Assembly: GCF_025151535.1 (NCBI RefSeq)
Contig: NZ_CP102288.1
Coordinates: 1,948,501 to 2,012,500, forward strand
From: Segatella copri DSM 18205
GTDB lineage: Bacteria > Bacteroidota > Bacteroidia > Bacteroidales > Bacteroidaceae
DNA: 64,000 bases
Reading direction: 5' to 3'
Position 1 is the stretch's first letter. The number at the start of each line of letters is the position of its first letter. The notes below the pieces were generated by a model. That model searched no databases and was not told where the DNA came from. It saw nothing but the letters and a program-made list of their open reading frames with translations. Made by a program: the position numbers and the translations under genes. Shown here in pieces: positions 41,945-50,290 of the stretch.

Positions 41945-44011
41945 TTATTTATTATCTCTTTTTCTACTCTTGGCACTGATTGACTTTTGAAGATGCAGGT
42001 CCTCAGCCCCACTCACCTCGGTAGAAGTCTCACCTAGCCAACCACACATTTGATTCTGTGCACTATACACTCTCACGAAGTCGATGTGATCGAGCGCCAC
42101 AGGCTTACGATTCTTATCAACTGCCCACGAAATATCGAAGCTACAGCCATCGATGTCACTATTGCTCACATTGTCAACATATCCATATCGGAAGGCATCA
42201 CAAACCCAATGGGTTCCATTGCCGCTGGTATCATGGCCATTAAGCGGCAAAAGGGTACCCTCGAAGCGTAATGGACTTGACAACCACAAAGGGAAATATT
42301 CCTGGGCATGAAAAGTGTTGCGATTAACAACTCCACTCCTTCCCTGATTGTCTGTCCATGGAATATCTTGCATGGCATCTTTGGTATAGGTTATCTCATA
42401 GCCATATACCACCTTGCCCACACTGTCAACATCAGCACTGCCGGAAAGTTCATACCAAGGATCGTCGGGCAAATCATTGCCATTCACATCCTGAGATACC
42501 ATCACGATGCCAGGCTCGCTATTGTCCTTGAAAGCATTGCCCTTGATGTAAAGGTCTTTCTCACCTTTCACATTCGCTATAGAATGATCGAAATGAAAGG
42601 TGATGTAACCACCATAGGCACCCAGACTCACCAAACCGCCCTTGTCTCCACCGATGGCTTCTGTACATTTTCTTGCCATCTCCTTAGCATCGTCACCCTC
42701 CTCATATTGAGGCATCGTATTGACGAATTGTCCTGGAGCCGGCACATACTCATCTACCGCCAAGATATACTTGCTATACTTCTCGGCTGGTTGGCTCGGC
42801 TCAGATGGCAACTGAGGTTTGCGATAAACAAATGCTGCCTCTGCCGGAATATCACCTGTCCATACTCGCCAGTCGAAGGTGCCATCCGCCTTGAAGTGAA
42901 ACAACTCACCACTTGACACGTAATTTTTAGCATCCATCAGATAGAAATCTTTCTTCTGAGGATTGACGATGATGCCGTATGGCATCTCGATGGATTGTAT
43001 CTCCGGAGCACTAGACAAGGAATGAGCAATTACCTTGTGTTGGCTGACATTCACGATACCATACTCTATCGAATTTTTCTTTGAAGTCTCATTCCACTGC
43101 ACACCTATATAATATAGTGAATCACCCACGATACACATGTTGGAGACCGGCACTTCCAGTTCACCTCCCTTTTCCATCTGCCCTGCAGCATTAGGCTTGA
43201 GCCAATACAATCGTGAAGTCACCTCCTTGTAGTCGCCTCGGGAACTCACCCATAGCTGCCCATACTTATCGGCACGACAGCGATGCAAGTTGATTGCCAC
43301 ATCAATCTTCCGCTCCTCCTTAAAGGTCTTGAGGTCGATGACGCTCACCGTACGATCGTAGTTGGGATTGCGATAACCGCCACTGTTGGCAACATACAGT
43401 TTGCCATGCACAACAGCCAATTCATCGGGCTGATAGCCCACCGTCACCTTGTCCACTACCTTCATGGTCAGCGTGTCCACCTTATAAACAGCTCCCACTT
43501 CGGCATCCTGGCGCATATTCACAGGAGCCACATAGGCACTCACATAGGCAAATCCCCCATCAAAGGCAAGGTATCGACAGTTGGGAATGTCTATCTTCGC
43601 TACTTTTTTGCAAGTATAGGCATCTGCCACCTCCACCTTGTTGGAGCAGTTGATGACCATCCACAGTTTGGAGCCATATATCTTGATATCATTGCCCACA
43701 TCACCCAGTTCCTTAATCTCGTTAGGATTGCGTTCAGAGTAGATGTTGCGATGATAAATGACGTTTTCACTGTTATCACCCGACAAGTCCAGATAGTCGA
43801 GGGTAGCCTTGTTGCTGCCCATATTGCCCTGGTTGAGCAAGTAGAGTCCCATGACATCGCCCTTCTCTGCCTTACTGCCTGTATCCTCAGGCTCAGATGA
43901 GATGACGGTGTCGCTATCCCGACACGACTGCATACATAGAGCCAGAAAACAAAGCAAGGCTAAGAACCAAGACTTCGCCAGATTGGGTTGATGATATATC
44001 TTATCCTTCAT
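41945..44011 (-). CDS. Surface beta-propeller lipoprotein (BtuG-like)
   Basis: A 688-residue protein from ATG 44011 (a TTG at 44020 would overlap btuB). It is a lipoprotein: LCMQSC with the Cys near residue 30, followed by RDSD, which favours surface export. Residues about 55-400 have the YncE/DUF5074 seven-bladed propeller pattern (LYLLNQGNMGSNKATLDYLD, GSKLWMVINCSNKVEVAD, GFAYVSAYV, GKLYVANSGG, TVSVIDLKTF). A second domain of about 250 residues follows (DEYVPAPGQFVNTMPQYEEG, KGGLVSLGAYGGYITFHFDHS, DVNGNDLPDDPWYE). Its position directly downstream of btuB behind a B12 riboswitch matches BtuG, the high-affinity B12-binding lid of BtuB in Bacteroides. Confidence 0.82.
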   Translation of the reverse strand: MKDKIYHQPNLAKSWFLALLCFLALCMQSCRDSDTVISSEPEDTGSKAEKGDVMGLYLLNQGNMGSNKATLDYLDLSGDNSENVIYHRNIYSERNPNEIKELGDVGNDIKIYGSKLWMVINCSNKVEVADAYTCKKVAKIDIPNCRYLAFDGGFAYVSAYVAPVNMRQDAEVGAVYKVDTLTMKVVDKVTVGYQPDELAVVHGKLYVANSGGYRNPNYDRTVSVIDLKTFKEERKIDVAINLHRCRADKYGQLWVSSRGDYKEVTSRLYWLKPNAAGQMEKGGELEVPVSNMCIVGDSLYYIGVQWNETSKKNSIEYGIVNVSQHKVIAHSLSSAPEIQSIEMPYGIIVNPQKKDFYLMDAKNYVSSGELFHFKADGTFDWRVWTGDIPAEAAFVYRKPQLPSEPSQPAEKYSKYILAVDEYVPAPGQFVNTMPQYEEGDDAKEMARKCTEAIGGDKGGLVSLGAYGGYITFHFDHSIANVKGEKDLYIKGNAFKDNSEPGIVMVSQDVNGNDLPDDPWYELSGSADVDSVGKVVYGYEITYTKDAMQDIPWTDNQGRSGVVNRNTFHAQEYFPLWLSSPLRFEGTLLPLNGHDTSGNGTHWVCDAFRYGYVDNVSNSDIDGCSFDISWAVDKNRKPVALDHIDFVRVYSAQNQMCGWLGETSTEVSGAEDLHLQKSISAKSRKRDNK

Positions 44012-44016
44012 TTTTT

Positions 44017-46008
44017 TCAAAAGTTATATTCCAATGTCAGCATATAATTGCGCTTCGGCATCGGATAGTTGAGTATCACGTCATAATCCTGACTGAAGAT
44101 GTTGTTGACATCCAGTCTTGCCGACCATCTCCTGGCATGATAAACCACGCTCATGTCGTGCGTATACCAGGGCTGGAGATGGTTGTAGAGGATGTTCTCT
44201 TGCTGCGAATAACGTTCACCGGAATAGATGAAGCTATACGCCAAGTCCAACTCCCGCCATGACAGGCCCAAGATAGCAGACCCACTGTGCCATGGGATAT
44301 AAGGTATCTGGTCCTTATAATAAGAGGTATTGGGATCGGTCACGTCGCGAGCATCCTGATAAGTGTACTGCAAGCGGGCCGTAACTTTCCAATCCTTGGC
44401 TGGTTCCAGTCCCACTTCAGCCATGGCATCGACGCCCTTGATGTGTACCTTGCCCAAGTTGAGCATCGTCCAACGGAATTGCTGCCCCTTAGGATAAGCC
44501 ACAATTTTGTCGTGCACCGTATTGTAATAGCCATCCACCTGTAAGCGGAAATGGTCGAAGATGCCTTGCTTCCAATCCTTGTTCAGCACAAATCCCAGGT
44601 CATATTGCAACGCCGACTCTGGATTCAACTTACTGTTACCCATGTCGGCATAGTAGAGGTCGTTGAAGGTCGGCATGCGGAAGCTTTTCTTAGCGAAGGC
44701 CCTCACTGCCAGCAACTTGGATTCGAACGGATAGACATTTACAAAGAATGCTGGCGTCAGTGTGCTGCGAGATGACGAAGACGCCCCATACTTCACATGG
44801 TCCTTGACCACCTGCTCCACCAACGAGGCTTGTGCCTGGATGCGTGACAGCGTCAATGCCGTGGCTAACGACACAAAGTTGGAGTAACGATGAGGGAAAG
44901 CAAAATCCACCATATTGGCATTCAACTTGTTCCACTTGAAGTCATAGCTCATTGAGACACTCCACTTTGACAATATCTCATAAACATTCGAAGTGGAGAA
45001 ATACATCTCCTGCTGACGATAGGTATTGTCTACATGTATCTGCGTCTCATCATTATTGACATAGCGCGTCACATAATAGGCATACTTAGCCAATGCCTTG
45101 GTAGAGAATTTGTCACCAAATGACTTTTGGAATACAGCCTGTCCGAAGGTATTGTGGTCCCACTGGCGTTCGCCTCGTCGCCACACATTGTTGACGATGG
45201 CACCAGGTATTCCCTTTTCCGAATGGTAGGTATATGCCTTCACGTTCCAATATCCATCGGCAATGCCTCCCCTCACGTTTTCCTCGATACGGAAAGCCCA
45301 AATGTCACCATTGTGGCGCACGGCGGTGGTATCATAAGCCACCGTATTGTCTTCGGTCACTCGCCTATAACGGAACTTATAGCGTCCGCTCGACGTCAGC
45401 ACACCTGTACTTAACGAGGAAGATATATGATCGGAGAGTTTCTGCTCCCAAAGCGATGAAAACCGGAAGGTATCGCTCGACCCATACTTAGCCCTCACCA
45501 ACAAGTTGTATCGCCTGCCCATCATGAAGCGGGGAGCCTTGGTACGGATATAGACGGAGCCAGCATTACCAAAGTCGCTCGCTGGTTGGAAGATGGCACT
45601 ACGCTGACCGTTGTAGAGCGAAATCTCCTCCACATTGTCGAGCGAGAACTGCCCCAAGTCTATCTGCCCATTCTGTGCATTACCCAGTTCGATGCCGTCA
45701 TAGAAGATACCCAAGTGATTGGTACCCATACTGCGAATGTTGACTGTCTTGATGCCACCCACGCCTCCATAATCCTTGAGCTGCAGGCCCGAGAAATAAC
45801 GCAAGGCATCGGCCACCGACAAGGAATTCAACTTTTTGAGTTCCTCACCTCCCAATGTCTGTGATGGAATAGTTTCCCTGGATATCAATCGTGAGGTAAC
45901 CACAACCTCTTGGATGTGATGCACTCGTACAGAGTCCTGCGTTTCGCCATTGGCAAAGGCAGACCCTGCAACAACACCCAGCATGGCTATTGCAAACAAT
46001 CTTTTCAT
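44017..46008 (-). CDS. btuB: TonB-dependent vitamin B12 receptor (BtuB-like)
   Basis: A 663-residue outer-membrane receptor. Signal peptide about residues 1-19 (MLGVVAGSAFA). A TonB-box-like IQEVVVTSR comes next, then the plug (LNSLSVADALRYFSGLQLKDYGG, VNIRSMGTNHLGIFYDGIELGNAQNGQ in parts) and the 22-strand barrel ending in YMLTLEYNF with the terminal Phe expected of an outer-membrane protein. There is no CarboxypepD-type N-terminal domain. The cobalamin riboswitch directly upstream identifies the substrate as B12 or another corrinoid. Downstream genes overlap or are close, so all three form one operon. Confidence 0.88.
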   Translation of the reverse strand: MKRLFAIAMLGVVAGSAFANGETQDSVRVHHIQEVVVTSRLISRETIPSQTLGGEELKKLNSLSVADALRYFSGLQLKDYGGVGGIKTVNIRSMGTNHLGIFYDGIELGNAQNGQIDLGQFSLDNVEEISLYNGQRSAIFQPASDFGNAGSVYIRTKAPRFMMGRRYNLLVRAKYGSSDTFRFSSLWEQKLSDHISSSLSTGVLTSSGRYKFRYRRVTEDNTVAYDTTAVRHNGDIWAFRIEENVRGGIADGYWNVKAYTYHSEKGIPGAIVNNVWRRGERQWDHNTFGQAVFQKSFGDKFSTKALAKYAYYVTRYVNNDETQIHVDNTYRQQEMYFSTSNVYEILSKWSVSMSYDFKWNKLNANMVDFAFPHRYSNFVSLATALTLSRIQAQASLVEQVVKDHVKYGASSSSRSTLTPAFFVNVYPFESKLLAVRAFAKKSFRMPTFNDLYYADMGNSKLNPESALQYDLGFVLNKDWKQGIFDHFRLQVDGYYNTVHDKIVAYPKGQQFRWTMLNLGKVHIKGVDAMAEVGLEPAKDWKVTARLQYTYQDARDVTDPNTSYYKDQIPYIPWHSGSAILGLSWRELDLAYSFIYSGERYSQQENILYNHLQPWYTHDMSVVYHARRWSARLDVNNIFSQDYDVILNYPMPKRNYMLTLEYNF

Positions 46009-46037
46009 CTACTATTATGTTTTTATCTTCATTCAAA

Positions 46038-46055
46038 AGCCTAACCCACGAGGCT
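46038..46055 (-). promoter_or_regulatory. Short stem after the B12 riboswitch
   Basis: On the minus strand AGCCT and AGGCT pair (46051-46055 with 46038-46042) around CGTGGGTT and are followed by TTTT. It may be part of the expression platform controlling btuB. Confidence 0.35.
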
Positions 46056-46089
46056 CAATGATTTCATCCTCCATCACTTCCTGATGGTA

Positions 46090-46290
46090 GAGATGGCAAC
46101 GGCAGGTCTTCTGACTTGCGTCCTCAAACTCATGGCAAGCGGTCTTCCCGAAAAATTGTCAGTGACCATGATGCTTGCCGCAATAAGACGCTTACAGCAG
46201 CGGGACTGTCCGGGCTTCTCACCCGATTCCCTTTTAATCACTACGCACAAACCATGCCTGCGGCGGCAGGAAGTGGCAGCAAACCAATTG
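46090..46290 (-). ncRNA. Cobalamin (B12) riboswitch
   Basis: The minus strand contains GGGAATCGGGTGAGAAGCCC then GGACAGTCCCGCTGCTGTAAGC, a later GGGAAGACC, and the B12 box GCAAGTCAGAAGACCTGCC (46101-46119). These are the conserved core and pseudoknot elements of the cobalamin riboswitch. It ends about 80 bases before btuB. Bound adenosylcobalamin should repress the btuB operon. Confidence 0.95.
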
Positions 46291-46296
46291 CGGGTG

Positions 46297-46304
46297 CAAA
46301 GGTA
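46297..46304 (-). promoter_or_regulatory. -7 box TACCTTTG of the riboswitch transcript
   Basis: The complement of CAAAGGTA. The transcript would begin about 46290, just at the start of the riboswitch fold. Confidence 0.65.
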
Positions 46305-46312
46305 CTATAAAA

Positions 46313-46380
46313 AAATGAATAAAAGATTATTTTACCTGCTTTTTTATTCTACAAGCGATAAAATAATCTTTTATTCATTT
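46313..46380. terminator. 22-bp perfect AT-rich inverted repeat
   Basis: AAATGAATAAAAGATTATTT.. (46313-46334) pairs perfectly with 46359-46380. It lies between the end of the HAD gene and the riboswitch promoter, so it probably stops HAD-gene transcription. Confidence 0.7.
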
Positions 46381-46449
46381 CCTGTTTTATTCTTTTACTT
46401 CTTGATTTTATCTTTTTACTCCTTGAGCATTTTATGTTTTCAGAAACAT

Positions 46450-47088
46450 TTATTCTTTTACGATTTCCAAGAGTTCTGCGAAATCATCGATGATCCATTC
46501 GGCAGAGGCGAGCTGCTCACGGGTTCCGTTGCCATAAGTCACGGCACAGGCCTTGCAGCCGGCATGATGCGCCATATCTACATCGAAGTTCATATCGCCT
46601 ACCACGAGGGTTTCATCTGCCGTTCCCTTCATCTCCTTCAATGCTTTGAAGACCATATCGGGTGCCGGCTTCGCATGCTCCACATCATCGCCTGCAACAA
46701 TGGAAGAGAATATATCCTCCAGCTGCATCTGATGCACGTATCCATCCAGCGAGCAATGGTTTCGACTGCTGGCCATACCCAGAACATAGCCCTGACGGTG
46801 CAACGCTCTCAGGGTTTCTATTACGTGAGGGAAGGGCTGCACGATCATTGTCTTCTTGTTATCCAGGAAAATCTCGCGATAGGTTGCCGCGCATTCCATT
46901 CCCTCCTCATCGCTCATTCCGAAGAGCGAGACGAAAGCCTCATCCAGTCTTAAACCGATGGTCTTGGCACAAGCCTCCTCCGATTTCACCTCCAGTTTTC
47001 TTGCACGCATCGTATCCTGCAAGGTCTTCACAATCAAACTCTGCGAATCTCCGATGGTTCCATCAAAATCAAAAATTATATACTTCAT
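46450..47088 (-). CDS. HAD family phosphatase (phosphoglycolate phosphatase-like)
   Basis: A 212-residue HAD hydrolase. Motif I is FDFDGTIGDS (Asp7 and Asp9), motif II LGMASSR, motif III lysine in VEHAKPAPDMV, motif IV VVGDMNFDVDMA. The helical cap of subclass IA lies between residues about 15 and 80. Similar proteins act on phosphoglycolate or other small sugar phosphates; the substrate here is not determined. Monocistronic. Confidence 0.85.
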   Translation of the reverse strand: MKYIIFDFDGTIGDSQSLIVKTLQDTMRARKLEVKSEEACAKTIGLRLDEAFVSLFGMSDEEGMECAATYREIFLDNKKTMIVQPFPHVIETLRALHRQGYVLGMASSRNHCSLDGYVHQMQLEDIFSSIVAGDDVEHAKPAPDMVFKALKEMKGTADETLVVGDMNFDVDMAHHAGCKACAVTYGNGTREQLASAEWIIDDFAELLEIVKE

Positions 47089-47190
47089 TATTTCTTATTC
47101 TTTTTACCCTGTTTTGATAATCGGGCGCAAAGATACGGATAATAACTGAAACTACAAAGCAAATTGGGGTCACCAGTAAAAGTGTGTGGA

Positions 47191-48237
47191 TTAGGCATAG
47201 ATCTTCATTAGTCTGAAGAGAAAGAACTTACGGTCAATAATACCTCTGAGTTGTGCTCTGAAATGCTTGATCTTTGCATTGAGGGATTCTGCTGATGCAT
47301 TGGTAGAGCGATTGACAAAATAGTTAAGGATCTCATCCTCACGGTCGTACATGGCGGCAGCAATATCATTGAACGATTTGTTGCCGAAATCACCGACCTT
47401 CGAGTACCATGAATGCAGGCTGACAGCACCTTGCTCCTTAGTACACCTCTGCGAGAAAATCATTCGAAGAGAGTGGGTAAGCGAGAAAGCCGTCTTTATG
47501 TCCGGAAACTCACGGAACAGTATTTCTGCACGTTCCTTCTGTGTGTCTGTCCATTTCTCGGGTGACATCATAAGTAGCCCCTTACTGCGTGCAAGGAGTT
47601 CTGCACGAGTCTCTCCGTTCTCAAGTCTTTCGGGATAGTACCTTGCATTGCGCCTTATGGCATTGCCCTCCTCATCCACAAATGGACCATCGTTCTCCTG
47701 CAGCTGGCGCATCATCAGACGGTGCTCTTCCCTAGCATTGGCATCAAGTGTCATCTGCTCACGCCTATACTCTCTGCGTACCTCTTGCAAGGCTTCAAGA
47801 CAAAACTGCTGATGATGGAACCGGTCGAGCGTACGCATAGCCTTCGGAAAGCATGTCTCTACTATGTTGTGCATACTCTCAGAGAAGTCGAGAGTAACCT
47901 CTTCCACGCTCATTCTCAACGCTTCTGGTATCTTCATCAATGCCTTTATGACATCCTTTGCCTTAGTGCCCTTGACTACAGCAATAAGGCATCCCTTGCG
48001 ACCATGTGCATCCTTGTTCGAGGCTATTGTGTATACCTCTCCCGTGGACAAGCATGTCTCATCTATGCTGACGTGAGGACTTATGTTCTCTGGGAAGATG
48101 AGCCACTCGTCAGCATGGCCTAGTTCAGACCATTCACGATAGCCGCTTAGGTGGTCCTTGTAGGCTCTGCCATACTCATCACCGTCTATGTGATAGTCAT
48201 CCTCAAACGAACGGGCCGTTATAGGGCGCGTCTCCAA
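47191..48237 (-). CDS. Transposase, catalytic part (DDE_Tnp_ISL3-like)
   Basis: A 348-residue DDE transposase. Likely catalytic acids: Asp in HVSIDET, Asp near TLDFSESM with DRFHHQQF, the ISL3-type DRFH motif, and Glu in NASAESLNAKIK. The start is a TTG directly after a TAA in the same frame; the frame is +1 relative to the upstream N-terminal part, and a T6A4 run lies at the overlap. In related elements the two parts are annotated separately as an N-terminal region protein and a transposase. Confidence 0.82.
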   Translation of the reverse strand: METRPITARSFEDDYHIDGDEYGRAYKDHLSGYREWSELGHADEWLIFPENISPHVSIDETCLSTGEVYTIASNKDAHGRKGCLIAVVKGTKAKDVIKALMKIPEALRMSVEEVTLDFSESMHNIVETCFPKAMRTLDRFHHQQFCLEALQEVRREYRREQMTLDANAREEHRLMMRQLQENDGPFVDEEGNAIRRNARYYPERLENGETRAELLARSKGLLMMSPEKWTDTQKERAEILFREFPDIKTAFSLTHSLRMIFSQRCTKEQGAVSLHSWYSKVGDFGNKSFNDIAAAMYDREDEILNYFVNRSTNASAESLNAKIKHFRAQLRGIIDRKFFLFRLMKIYA

Positions 48238-48583
48238 ACGCTTCTTTTAAAAAATCCGCCAACTCGGTTGAGCAGCGGGTGGACTCCTGAATGAGATTGC
48301 ATTCGGTCATCACGTTGTGACCATCTGCATCAAGCCATCTGCGACGGCGCACGTGAAGCAGTACTTCCTGACCTCTAATCGGAAAGTCGTGAAACACACT
48401 TTCGCGTGTAAATCCATTGGGGCGCAGGTCTTCTCCGTCGTCAGGTTTCTGCTCGTTCTCATCGAGATAAAGGTGAATCACCTGTGTGTCACCTTTCTTC
48501 TCGACACGTACAGTCTTCAAGTCAAACCAGTCAAGCATGCGGGCTGGCAATAGGCATTCCGCTAAGAGTCTATACTGTTCCAT
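48203..48583 (-). CDS. Transposase N-terminal region (ISAon1 type)
   Basis: A 126-residue protein with MEQYRLLAECLLPARMLDWF at the start, IHLYLDENEQKP, the FHDFPIRGQEVLLHVRRRRW zinc/DNA-binding-like segment, and CNLIQESTRCSTELADFLKE. It matches the ISAon1 N-terminal-region family. It overlaps the catalytic ORF by about 35 bases in a different frame, so a fused product would need a frameshift. Confidence 0.8.
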   Translation of the reverse strand: MEQYRLLAECLLPARMLDWFDLKTVRVEKKGDTQVIHLYLDENEQKPDDGEDLRPNGFTRESVFHDFPIRGQEVLLHVRRRRWLDADGHNVMTECNLIQESTRCSTELADFLKEAFGDAPYNGPFV

Positions 48584-48625
48584 TTTCTTCTAACGTTTAC
48601 TCTATAAACGTACACCTGCTTGCTT

Positions 48626-49747
48626 TTATTGTGCTATGCTATCCACACGCTTTTGCAAGTGACCCGCAAATTGCCTACGAATCACCTTGATGATATTGTT
48701 ACGGGCCACATCCGGCTTCATCGCTTCTTCTAAAGGCATAGAATCAGGAGTAATCTGAATCACTCTATCAAAACCTGCATCCAGCATCACCTGCCTGTCG
48801 CTTACGCCACCCGAGACGAGCCAGATTTTCTGATTGGCACCATGCTCAAGAATTCTTTGCGGCAGCTTCCCCATCAGGGTCTGACGGTCGCTATGACCTT
48901 CGCCCGTAATCACGAGATCAGCATTCTGAATGAGCACATCAACCTCTATTTTCTCAAAAAGCAGTTCAGCCCCTGGACGAGCCTCTGCATTGAAATATTG
49001 CAGGAATGCATAACCCAGTCCTCCGGCCGCACCAGCCCCAGGAACCTCACTCCTATCATATCCAAAATGCTTGGCGCTTACCTCGGCAAACTTACTCGCT
49101 CTATCATCCAACATCTGCACCATCTTAGCATCAGCTCCCTTCTGAGGCGCAAAGACGTGAGCCGCCCCGTTTTCACCACAGAGCGGATTGGTAACGTCCG
49201 AAGCCAGCACAAAACTGCATTCCTGTCGGATTTTCTTCCAGTCGTCGCCCATCGCCTTGAGCATTCCTATGCCGCAATCAGATGTGGCACTTCCGCCCAA
49301 GCCCACGATGAAATGGCGCACGCCCCGGCGATAAGCATTCATTATCATCTCGCCCACGCCCCAGGAAGTAGCCTTCATCGGGTTGCGCTGTTCAGGCTCA
49401 ATCAGAGCCAGTCCGGCAGTCTGCGCAATCTCGATAATCGCCGTATCATCCACGATTCCGTATTCCGCCTCAATCCATCTCATCAGCGCATCATGGGCAT
49501 GAATCTTCACTCGCTCTCCCTTCATCGCCGAAAGAAAAGCATCGAGCATTCCCTCTCCCCCATCACTCATTTCCAGGGTAATAATTTCGGGAGAAGCAGC
49601 ATCCGCATTCCATTCCTTTACTCCCGAAGCAATCGCCTCGTTCACCTCTCTGCTCGAAAGGCAACCCTTATAAGAGTCGCAAGCAATTATTATCTTCTTA
49701 TATCCAGCCCCATCCATCAGTCTGAGGCCATCATTTTTCCTATCCAT
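48626..49747 (-). CDS. Glycerate kinase
   Basis: A 373-residue glycerate kinase (family 1) that phosphorylates D-glycerate. KIIIACDSYKGCLSSREV, LEMSDGGEGMLDAF, GLGGSATSDCGIGML, APQKGADAKMVQ, GAGAAGGLGYAFL and LVITGEGHSDRQTLMGKLP are the family signatures. ATG 49747 was used; an inner start at the ATG near 49717 (MDGAGYKK) is also possible. The last codons (GHLQKRVDSIAQ) coincide with the terminal inverted repeat of the neighbouring IS, so the natural C-terminus has probably been replaced. Confidence 0.88.
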   Translation of the reverse strand: MDRKNDGLRLMDGAGYKKIIIACDSYKGCLSSREVNEAIASGVKEWNADAASPEIITLEMSDGGEGMLDAFLSAMKGERVKIHAHDALMRWIEAEYGIVDDTAIIEIAQTAGLALIEPEQRNPMKATSWGVGEMIMNAYRRGVRHFIVGLGGSATSDCGIGMLKAMGDDWKKIRQECSFVLASDVTNPLCGENGAAHVFAPQKGADAKMVQMLDDRASKFAEVSAKHFGYDRSEVPGAGAAGGLGYAFLQYFNAEARPGAELLFEKIEVDVLIQNADLVITGEGHSDRQTLMGKLPQRILEHGANQKIWLVSGGVSDRQVMLDAGFDRVIQITPDSMPLEEAMKPDVARNNIIKVIRRQFAGHLQKRVDSIAQ

Positions 49748-49910
49748 ATCCTATTTATATTATATCATTCCAAGAATCATCGCCTATCAAGCGATTCCCC
49801 TTTCAGCCCGCAAAATTAGCCATTATTCCTGAAACCACAAACCTTTTTGGGAAAAACTTTCAAAAACAGATGCTTCAGATATGAGCTGATAGAAAAAAGA
49901 GGTTAAAACA

Positions 49911-49942
49911 TTTGGCTATTAAAAAGATTCCTCGTATTTTTG
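49911..49942 (+). promoter_or_regulatory. Promoter of the zeta-toxin-like pair
   Basis: -33 TTTG (49911-49914) and -7 TATTTTTG (49935-49942), 20-bp spacer. Confidence 0.7.
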
Positions 49943-49981
49943 CAGTAGATTTTTCAAAGGTTTTCTAAAGGTTAAAGGCTT

Positions 49982-50257
49982 ATGTGCAAATATGAAGAAA
50001 TAGAAGGTTGGCGACTCTCGAATGGCAAGACGATTCGGGAAATCAACAATGCCGTACACGATGAGGTGGAACGAATCTATCTGGAAGCGTGGGCGAAAGG
50101 TATTTCCGTGCCGTATTTTGAAAACGGAAAAACCTATCTTGCTAATCCTGATGGAAGCGATGTAGAAGCAACTCTTGATTTTGCGACACGCGAATATACT
50201 ATCATAAAACAAGTTGCAGCTCCAGGAAAGGGGAAAATGAGTTACTTACTCCATTAA
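49982..50257 (+). CDS. Small protein, possible antitoxin of the zeta-like toxin
   Basis: A 91-residue protein. WRLSNGKTIREINNAVHDEVERIYLEAWAKG (about residues 10-40, in parts) forms a helical N-terminus, and NGKTYLANPDGSDVEATLD a beta part. No HTH is seen. It has its own consensus promoter and lies 33 bases upstream of the zeta-toxin-like gene. Small proteins in that position act as antitoxins in related pairs; this is inferred from gene order. Confidence 0.6.
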   Translation: MCKYEEIEGWRLSNGKTIREINNAVHDEVERIYLEAWAKGISVPYFENGKTYLANPDGSDVEATLDFATREYTIIKQVAAPGKGKMSYLLH

Positions 50258-50290
50258 TTACTTCATAACACCTCTTTTTCTATTAAGATT

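Larger units (their letters stand above)
47166..48665 (-). mobile_element. ISAon1/ISL3-like insertion sequence
   Basis: About 1500 bp. The left end GGGTCACCAGTAAAAGTGTG and the right end (minus strand) GGGTCACTTGCAAAAGCGTG are near-identical terminal inverted repeats. Inside are the two transposase reading frames. No exact target duplication could be confirmed. The right end overlaps the last 14 codons of the glycerate kinase gene. Confidence 0.8.

Noticed and set aside
47158..48673. 8-bp target duplication (GCAAATTG) for the ISAon1-like element
   Set aside because: The left side reads GCAATTG and the right GCAAATTG, so it is not exact; the similarity may be an extension of the terminal repeat.
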